A stretch of 12,356 nt of DNA from Candidatus Cloacimonadota bacterium (GTDB lineage Bacteria; Cloacimonadota; Cloacimonadia; Cloacimonadales; WRIO01): the NCBI GenBank assembly GCA_023230175.1, contig JALNXV010000071.1:1-12356 (forward strand), written 5' to 3'. This document shows positions 7,214 through 12,356 of this stretch, one piece after another (position 1 is the stretch's first letter; every line of letters begins with the position of its first letter). A program made the translations under genes and the position numbers. The notes beneath the pieces were generated by a model. It had not been told where the DNA came from. It saw only the letters and a program-made list of their open reading frames with translations, and searched no databases.

Positions 7214-8205
7214 TGTTTAATTTTGCAAGACCATTATATTTGTTTTTATTGATTATTGTACCTTTAGTTATCTGGTTTGATATCTTTTTTATGAGAAAAT
7301 TTAGTCCTAAAATAAAGTTTTCAAACATTGCATTATTGAAGCAGATACAAAAAAGAAATAGTTTAACGGCATATCTACCTATTTTGATAAAATCTATATT
7401 GTTGATATTGTTTATTTTATCACTTGCCGGACCAAGACTTTCTATTGAAAAGAAAGAACATACTACACACGGTATTGATATTGTTATGTGTATGGATGTT
7501 TCCGGTAGTATGAAGGCTGTAGATTATCAACCGGTTAATAGAATGGAAGCATCTAAAAAGGTTGCCCTTGATTTTATTAAAAAGAGAGAAAATGATCGCA
7601 TTGGGATTGTTAGTTTTGCAACCTATGCTTATACTTTATCACCATTAACAACAGATTTTAATGTTTTACATACTGTTGTATCTAATATGAAAGTAGATGA
7701 AGAACAAAGCGGTACTGCTATTGGTAATGGATTAGCAATCTCAACCCTTAGGTTAAAAGATTCACCTGCAAAGTCAAAAGTGATTATTTTATTAACTGAT
7801 GGAGAAAACAATGCCGGAGAAATTGATCCGGTATCTGCAGCAGAAATAGCAAAATTATACGATATAAAGATTTATCCTATTGCAGTAGCATCTCAAGGTC
7901 CGGTTGATTTCCCTGTTCAACATCCAATATATGGCACTCAATTTGTAAAACACATTTTTAATATTGATATTGATATGCTTAATAAATTAGCAGATTTAAC
8001 CGGTACCGGTAAAGCAGCTACAGCATTTAATACAGAACAATTGAATAACATCCTTGAAGAAATTAACAGATTAGAGACTACAGAGATTAAGGCTAATTTT
8101 TATTATGAACATAAAGAGTTATTTGTATATTTTCTTTGGATAGCTTTATTCTTGTTGGTTATTATGATTTTATTTAAAACAATTTTTAGAATAGTTTTAC
8201 CATAG
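7213..8205 (+). CDS. batA: BatA, membrane-anchored von Willebrand A protein
   Basis: This 330-residue inner-membrane protein has an aerotolerance-type N-terminal region with two membrane segments (about 5-26 and 55-73), a von Willebrand A domain from about 86 to 285, and a C-terminal membrane segment (303-321). The metal-binding MIDAS is complete: D95-V-S97-G-S99, T168 in SGTAIGNGL, and D196 in LLTDGENN. Domains of this kind usually bind protein partners through a divalent metal. The ATG overlaps the previous stop by one base (TAATG), and AGG at 7202-7204 is the only ribosome site, so translation is probably coupled. Together with BatB and the MoxR ATPase it forms the core of the Bat system, linked to aerotolerance and envelope stress. 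Confidence 0.93.
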   Translation: MFNFARPLYLFLLIIVPLVIWFDIFFMRKFSPKIKFSNIALLKQIQKRNSLTAYLPILIKSILLILFILSLAGPRLSIEKKEHTTHGIDIVMCMDVSGSMKAVDYQPVNRMEASKKVALDFIKKRENDRIGIVSFATYAYTLSPLTTDFNVLHTVVSNMKVDEEQSGTAIGNGLAISTLRLKDSPAKSKVIILLTDGENNAGEIDPVSAAEIAKLYDIKIYPIAVASQGPVDFPVQHPIYGTQFVKHIFNIDIDMLNKLADLTGTGKAATAFNTEQLNNILEEINRLETTEIKANFYYEHKELFVYFLWIALFLLVIMILFKTIFRIVLP

Positions 8206-8215
8206 GAGTTAATAG

Positions 8216-9220
8216 ATGAATTGGGCAAATCCAAATATCCTGTTATTTTTAATACTTATACCAATTTTTTTTGTAATCTTATTTTTTATTCATAAGATTA
8301 GATATAGGCAATTAAGAAAATTTTGTGATGACAATCTTGTGGATTTTTTTAATAGTTCTTTTTCAGGTTTTTACTATAATCTGAGAACTTTTTTAATTAT
8401 TCTTGTTTTTGCCTTTATTGTGATAGCTTTGGCTCGTCCCCAATGGGATAAAGAAGTAAGGATTGTTGACCAACACGGACAAGATATTGTTTTTGTAGTT
8501 GATGTTTCTAAGAGTATGGATGCAAATGATATTTCTCCAACACGTTTAGAAAGAGCTAAGAACCATATAAATCTCTTCTTAGATGAATTAAAGGGAGATA
8601 GAGTAGGCATTGTAGGGTTTGCCGGTAAAAGTGTTGTTCTTTGCCCTTTAACAACTGATTATGCCGCATTAAAGTTTATTATTTCAAGTTTGAACTCAGA
8701 AACTATTACTGCTTATGGTACTAATATTGGTTCAGCTTTACAAAGTGCATCTGAACTTTTCAATAAAGAAACTAACGCAAAAACAATAATTTTATTAAGT
8801 GACGGAGAAGACCTGGAACAAGAAGGCGTTAATATAGCTAAAAAATTTGCCACACAAGGTGTAGTTATCTATTCCCTTGGTATTGGCAGCCCTGAAGGAA
8901 GCCCTCTATTGTTAGTTAATGAAAAAGGGCAAAAGGAATATGCTAAAGATGATAAAGGTAATGTGATTGTGACAAAATTAGATGTATCTACCTTAATGAA
9001 TCTCGCAAATGAAACAAACGGTAAATTTTATTTGATTTCTTCTGATTACTCAGAAATATATGAAGTTTTAAAAAAGATTGATACGAATGAAAAGTCTAAG
9101 TATTCTTCGACTCAACTTTCAAGATATAAGGAACAATACCATTATTTTGTAATTATAGCTTTGATTTTCTTGTTATTGGAAAGTTTTATTTTTTTTAAGG
9201 TTAAGGAGACTAAGATATGA
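8216..9220 (+). CDS. batB: BatB, membrane-anchored von Willebrand A protein
   Basis: This 334-residue paralogue of BatA has the same architecture: membrane segments at about 8-27 and 57-73, the ALARPQW junction typical of the family, a von Willebrand A domain from about 87 to 285, and a membrane segment at 309-328. The MIDAS residues are D96-V-S98-K-S100, T169 in AYGTNIGSAL, and D196 in LLSDGED, so metal binding should be retained. AGGAG at 8204-8208, overlapping the batA stop codon, supports the start. The stop overlaps the batC start in an ATGA. Having both batA and batB in this order, followed by a TPR protein, identifies the locus as Bat and not just another MoxR/DUF58 cluster. Confidence 0.93.
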   Translation: MNWANPNILLFLILIPIFFVILFFIHKIRYRQLRKFCDDNLVDFFNSSFSGFYYNLRTFLIILVFAFIVIALARPQWDKEVRIVDQHGQDIVFVVDVSKSMDANDISPTRLERAKNHINLFLDELKGDRVGIVGFAGKSVVLCPLTTDYAALKFIISSLNSETITAYGTNIGSALQSASELFNKETNAKTIILLSDGEDLEQEGVNIAKKFATQGVVIYSLGIGSPEGSPLLLVNEKGQKEYAKDDKGNVIVTKLDVSTLMNLANETNGKFYLISSDYSEIYEVLKKIDTNEKSKYSSTQLSRYKEQYHYFVIIALIFLLLESFIFFKVKETKI

Positions 9221-10026
9221 TTATTTTAACATATAAAAGAATATTTATGATTATAAGCATAAGTCTAATGTTTGCATTTTTTTGTTTAAGTAATTGTTTT
9301 GCTGATAATAATATAAATACAGACCCTCCTCAGAATAATGATAATGTTATTGAAACACAAGAAAATCCAGTTAATAAGAAGTCAGATTCTTCTTTAAATT
9401 ATGATAAAGCATTAAAAAATAATAAAGCAAGAAAATTATGGTTAGATGGAGATTATCAAAGTGCAGAAAAAGATTTTCGAAATAATGCTATCGAAAATCC
9501 AAATGAAGGATTGTTAAGATATAATCTCGGTACTGCTTTATATAAAAATCAAAAATATGAAGATGCTCAGAAAGAATTTGAGCTTGCTTTGAATGATTCT
9601 AATTTTAAACAAAAAGATAAAGTTTTGCATAACCTTGGAAATATAGCTTATCAAACAGGTGATTATGAAAAAGCACTTGATAATTACCGTAAAGCTTTAA
9701 AAGAAAATCCTGATAATATTGAAGCACGAAAAAATTTTGAAATGACAAGATTGTTGTTACAACAACAGCAACAACAGCAAAGTTCAGATAATAAAGAAAA
9801 TGATAATGACGACAAGGAAGAAGAAAAACAGCAACAACAACAAAAACAGGATAAACAAAATCAAGATGAAAATCAACAGCAACAACAACAGCAACAACAA
9901 CAAGAGTTAAATCCTGATAAAAAACAAGCCGAACAACTCTTAAATGCTCTTGAACAAAAACAAGAACAAGCAAAAAAAGATAATGAAACTGAAGCCTCAG
10001 GAGTAAAAAAAGGCAAATATTGGTAA
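9217..10026 (+). CDS. batC: BatC, periplasmic TPR protein with Gln-rich region
   Basis: This 269-residue protein has a signal peptide (about 1-29, cleavage likely after CFA), a low-complexity linker and three TPR units at about 70-97, 100-128 and 135-167 (GDYQSAEKDF, QKYEDAQKEF, GDYEKALDNYRKALKENP). A Gln-rich stretch follows at 182-230, with runs of 7, 5 and 10 Gln. The tail (DKKQAEQLLNALEQKQEQAKK, ending KGKYW) matches the conserved end of BatC proteins. It probably acts in the periplasm as a scaffold for BatA/BatB. AAGGAG at 9203-9208 and the ATGA overlap with batB support this start; an internal Met at residue 11 is possible but lacks such support. The Gln codons are mixed CAA/CAG, giving a slippage-prone DNA tract. 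Confidence 0.88.
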   Translation: MIILTYKRIFMIISISLMFAFFCLSNCFADNNINTDPPQNNDNVIETQENPVNKKSDSSLNYDKALKNNKARKLWLDGDYQSAEKDFRNNAIENPNEGLLRYNLGTALYKNQKYEDAQKEFELALNDSNFKQKDKVLHNLGNIAYQTGDYEKALDNYRKALKENPDNIEARKNFEMTRLLLQQQQQQQSSDNKENDNDDKEEEKQQQQQKQDKQNQDENQQQQQQQQQQELNPDKKQAEQLLNALEQKQEQAKKDNETEASGVKKGKYW

Positions 10027-10030
10027 TTTA

Positions 10031-10951
10031 ATGTTAAAGTATATTGAAGAATTTAAGGTTTATTTGCAGAGTCAAAATTGTGCTAAGAATACAATATTAG
10101 CTTACTTATCGGATATAAATGATTTTCATATTTACTTAATTAAAGAAAATCGTGATAATATTCATAGTATTGATAAAGAAATAATTAGGGCTTATTTGAT
10201 ATTTTTGATGGAAAATCATATCTCTAACCGTTCTATCTCTCGTAAGGTAAGCTCAATTAAAGTCTTTTGTAAGTTTTTATTAATTAATGATTATTTGTCA
10301 ATTAACCCGGCTAAATATGTCAAGACTCCGAAATATTCTAAAAAATTACCTGTATTTTTTTCTGTAGAAGAAATATTTGAGTTGTGTGATTTACCTGTGA
10401 GCGATAATAAGTTTGGGATAAGAGATAAAGCTTTGTTTGAAATGTTTTATTCATCAGGATTGAGAATCTCTGAAGTCGCTGATATTTCTATTAAAGATAT
10501 TGATTTTAAACAAAACTTGATAACAGTCATTGGTAAGGGAAGTAAAAAGAGGGTTGTCCCTATAACTATTTCTTGCATAGAAAAGTTGAATAATTATCTT
10601 AAGATTAGAGATAGTTTTAGTCCCGAAGATACAGAGATATTGTTTGTTTCAAAATCAGGAAAACAATTAGATAGAAATCAGTTATATGCAATTATGAAGA
10701 AATATATAAATCAAATTTCTTCAAAATCGGGTTATTCGCCTCATACAATAAGGCATACTTTTGCTTCTCATTTATTGCAAAATGGTGCTGACTTACTTTC
10801 AATAAAAGAAATGCTTGGGCATAGCAATTTATCAACTACCGAAATTTATACACACATTAATCCGGAAAATGTAAGAAGTGAGTACCTTAGAGGACATCCA
10901 CGAGCAAAAAATGAATCACATAATAATGAAAATCAGAAAACTAAGAAATAA
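10031..10951 (+). CDS. Xer-type tyrosine site-specific recombinase
   Basis: This 306-residue tyrosine recombinase of the XerC/XerD family cuts and rejoins DNA through a 3'-phosphotyrosine and normally resolves chromosome dimers at dif during division. An N-terminal SAM-like core-binding domain (about 1-90) is followed by the catalytic domain. The full active site is visible: R145 in SGLRISE, K169 in GKGSKKR, H238 and R241 in PHTIRHTFASHLL, H264 in MLGHSNL, and nucleophile Y273 in TEIYTHI. The length is normal for a chromosomal Xer protein and there are no integrase-type extensions. The ATG is only 4 bp after the batC stop with no good ribosome site, so it may be translationally coupled to the bat genes. 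XerC and XerD cannot be told apart safely here. Confidence 0.9.
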   Translation: MLKYIEEFKVYLQSQNCAKNTILAYLSDINDFHIYLIKENRDNIHSIDKEIIRAYLIFLMENHISNRSISRKVSSIKVFCKFLLINDYLSINPAKYVKTPKYSKKLPVFFSVEEIFELCDLPVSDNKFGIRDKALFEMFYSSGLRISEVADISIKDIDFKQNLITVIGKGSKKRVVPITISCIEKLNNYLKIRDSFSPEDTEILFVSKSGKQLDRNQLYAIMKKYINQISSKSGYSPHTIRHTFASHLLQNGADLLSIKEMLGHSNLSTTEIYTHINPENVRSEYLRGHPRAKNESHNNENQKTKK

Positions 10952-11003
10952 ATATTTCTTTACAGATTTATGGAAATGTAAAAAATGTCATTAAGGAGAC
11001 ATA

Positions 11004-11459
11004 ATGAATAAGTTATTTATTAGTGTGTTATTAAGTCTTGTATTGTTATTAACTTCTTGTGCCGGTGGTACATCGAAAAAAACTGATTTAAAGAATAATA
11101 AGAAAGGTATTAACAGGTGGACGACAATGGAAAATGGTCTAAAAATTAAGATATTAAATGAAGGTAATGGTGATATTGCTAAGGAAGGCGATTTAGTAAA
11201 AGTTCATTATACCGGGACATTATTAGATGGTACAAAATTTGATAGTTCAATAGATAGAAATCAAGCTTTTGAGTTTCGATTAGGAATAGGACAAGTTATC
11301 AAAGGTTGGGATCTAGGTGTTAAAGGTATGAAGATAGGCGAAAAGAGATTGCTTGAGATACCGTCAAGTCTTGCTTATGGCAAAAGAGGTGCCGGAGGAG
11401 TAATCCCACCTAATGCTGATTTAATTTTTGAAGTAGAGTTATTAGATATAAAAAAATAA
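11004..11459 (+). CDS. FKBP-type peptidyl-prolyl cis-trans isomerase lipoprotein
   Basis: This 151-residue enzyme speeds proline isomerisation during protein folding. Residues 1-19 form a lipoprotein signal with the lipobox LTSC, so C19 should be lipidated and the protein anchored to a membrane facing the periplasm. After a short polar linker, the FKBP domain covers about 43-151. Typical pocket residues and motifs are [16 protein letters not shown] (Y69, F79, D80), [20 protein letters not shown] (V98, I99, W102), AYGKRG (Y125), [20 protein letters not shown] at 10993-10998, five bases before the ATG, fixes the start. The 52-bp gap after the recombinase gene is the largest in this run, so it may start a new unit with the peptidase that follows 13 bp downstream. 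Confidence 0.93.
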   Translation: MNKLFISVLLSLVLLLTSCAGGTSKKTDLKNNKKGINRWTTMENGLKIKILNEGNGDIAKEGDLVKVHYTGTLLDGTKFDSSIDRNQAFEFRLGIGQVIKGWDLGVKGMKIGEKRLLEIPSSLAYGKRGAGGVIPPNADLIFEVELLDIKK

Positions 11460-11472
11460 ATAAGGAGAAACA

Positions 11473-12356
11473 ATGACTAATCCGTTTTTTAAACACTGGA
11501 CGACAAAATACCAGGCAGTTCCTTTTGATGAAATTAAGTTTGAACACTTTATGCCTGCTATTGAAAAAGCACTTGAAATTGCAAAACAAAAGGTAAATGA
11601 ATTAAAAAGTAATTCTGAAGCCCCTGATTTTAGAAATACAATTTTAGCTCTTCAAACAGCTACAGAAGATTTAAATTATCCGGTAGGGATATATTTTAAT
11701 CTATTATCTTCTGAATCAGATAATGAATTTAAGTCACTTGCAGAGAAGATTTCCCCGATGATTTCACAGTTTAGTAGTGAACTTAATATGGATCCTACTA
11801 TTTTTGAAAGAGTTAAATATGTCTATAATAATATGAAAAATGAGGATTTAAGTGCAGAAGAAAAAAGACTTGTCGAAAAGACATATTTAGGATTTACCAG
11901 AAACGGTGCCCTTTTGGATGATGATAAAAAGAAACAATTACTTGATATTGATATGCAATTATCTGTATTAAGTCCGAAATTTTCAAAGAATGTCCTTGAT
12001 GCTACAAATGCTTATTTTTATCACACAACTGATAAAAATGAGGTTGAAGGCATCCCTGAAAATGATTTAAAGGCTGCTGAGTATAGAGCAAAACAAAAGG
12101 GAAAAGATAGTGGATGGCTTTTTAATTTACAGGCACCAAGCATTACTCCTGTGTTGACTTATGCAAAAAATAGAGAACTAAGAAAAAGAATTTCTTTAGC
12201 TTCCGGTAAAAGAGCTTTTAAAGATGATTTTGATAATTGCGATATTATTTTAAAAGAGGTTAATTTACGTTATAAAAGAGCTAAACTTTTAGGTTTTAAC
12301 TCCCATTCTGATTATGTCTTAGAACAACGTATGGCTGAAAATCCTAAAACTGTTAA
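11473..12356 (+). CDS. M3-family oligopeptidase/peptidyl-dipeptidase, 5' part
   Basis: The open frame runs off the right edge after 294 codons of an expected total near 690. The translated start, MTNPFFKHWTTKYQAVPFDEI, then HFMPAIEKALE, RNTILALQTATEDL and SPMISQFSSELN, matches the N-terminal helical region of the M3 zinc metallopeptidases related to oligopeptidase A and peptidyl-dipeptidase Dcp. FTRNGALLDDDKKKQLLDID and FSKNVLDAT agree as well. These enzymes degrade short peptides released from larger proteins. The zinc motif HEXGH lies in the C-terminal half, outside the window, so activity cannot be judged. No signal peptide is present, pointing to a cytosolic enzyme. AAGGAG at 11462-11467, five bases before the ATG, sets the start. 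The gene probably shares a transcript with the isomerase 13 bp upstream. Confidence 0.88.
   Translation, partial: MTNPFFKHWTTKYQAVPFDEIKFEHFMPAIEKALEIAKQKVNELKSNSEAPDFRNTILALQTATEDLNYPVGIYFNLLSSESDNEFKSLAEKISPMISQFSSELNMDPTIFERVKYVYNNMKNEDLSAEEKRLVEKTYLGFTRNGALLDDDKKKQLLDIDMQLSVLSPKFSKNVLDATNAYFYHTTDKNEVEGIPENDLKAAEYRAKQKGKDSGWLFNLQAPSITPVLTYAKNRELRKRISLASGKRAFKDDFDNCDIILKEVNLRYKRAKLLGFNSHSDYVLEQRMAENPKTV

Noticed and set aside
7629..7811. 60-codon open frame on the - strand within batA
   Set aside because: It is antisense to the intact von Willebrand A domain of batA and has no supporting start signals.
9605..9973. 122-codon open frame on the - strand, Val-rich
   Set aside because: It is the antisense of the batC Gln codons; the Val/Leu-rich translation is a by-product of the CAA/CAG tracts.
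10959..10982. TTTACA/TGTAAA inverted pair before the FKBP gene as a promoter or operator
   Set aside because: The arms are only six AT-rich bases and no well-spaced -10 box follows; it is likely chance in this DNA.

Overview
The window is about 12.4 kb of very AT-rich bacterial DNA in which every convincing gene lies on the + strand. The organism is most likely a member of the FCB superphylum. The 747-residue surface protein at the left ends in a type IX secretion (Por) C-terminal sorting domain of the 'YPNPV ... YNIKGQLVKT ... SGVYFYKI' type, and a complete Bat-type locus sits in the middle. The wording of the sorting domain and the low GC fit Candidatus Cloacimonadota at least as well as Bacteroidota; that placement is inference.

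Layout. (1) 1-59: a terminator-like hairpin closing an upstream gene, then a clean ribosome binding site. (2) 60-2303: a secreted type IX cargo protein with beta-propeller-like repeats. (3) 2304-3254: about 950 bp without a gene. It holds a MITE/REPIN-like element with a 36-bp perfect palindrome, a GC-rich patch with a 32-bp tandem repeat and hairpins, and an isolated 49-nt imperfect hairpin in otherwise featureless AT-rich DNA. (4) 3255-10951: a tight run of nine genes with gaps of 0-11 nt or overlaps of 1-4 nt: YfcE-like phosphoesterase, unknown membrane protein, MoxR AAA+ ATPase, DUF58 protein, BatD/DUF4381-like membrane protein, BatA, BatB, BatC and a Xer-type tyrosine recombinase. (5) 11004-12356: an FKBP-type peptidyl-prolyl isomerase lipoprotein and the first 294 codons of an M3-family oligopeptidase that runs off the window.

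How the genes work together. MoxR, the DUF58 protein, the two-TM protein, BatA, BatB and BatC match the conserved Bat (Bacteroides aerotolerance) gene order. In this system a cytosolic AAA+ ATPase is thought to act with membrane-anchored von Willebrand A proteins and a periplasmic TPR protein on cell-envelope stress or assembly. Full-length BatD and BatE are not found downstream of batC, where a recombinase gene follows at once. The phosphoesterase and the unknown membrane protein are packed onto the 5' end of the unit and are probably co-transcribed with it. The lipoprotein isomerase and the peptidase each have a strong AAGGAG site and may form a separate small unit for protein folding and peptide turnover.
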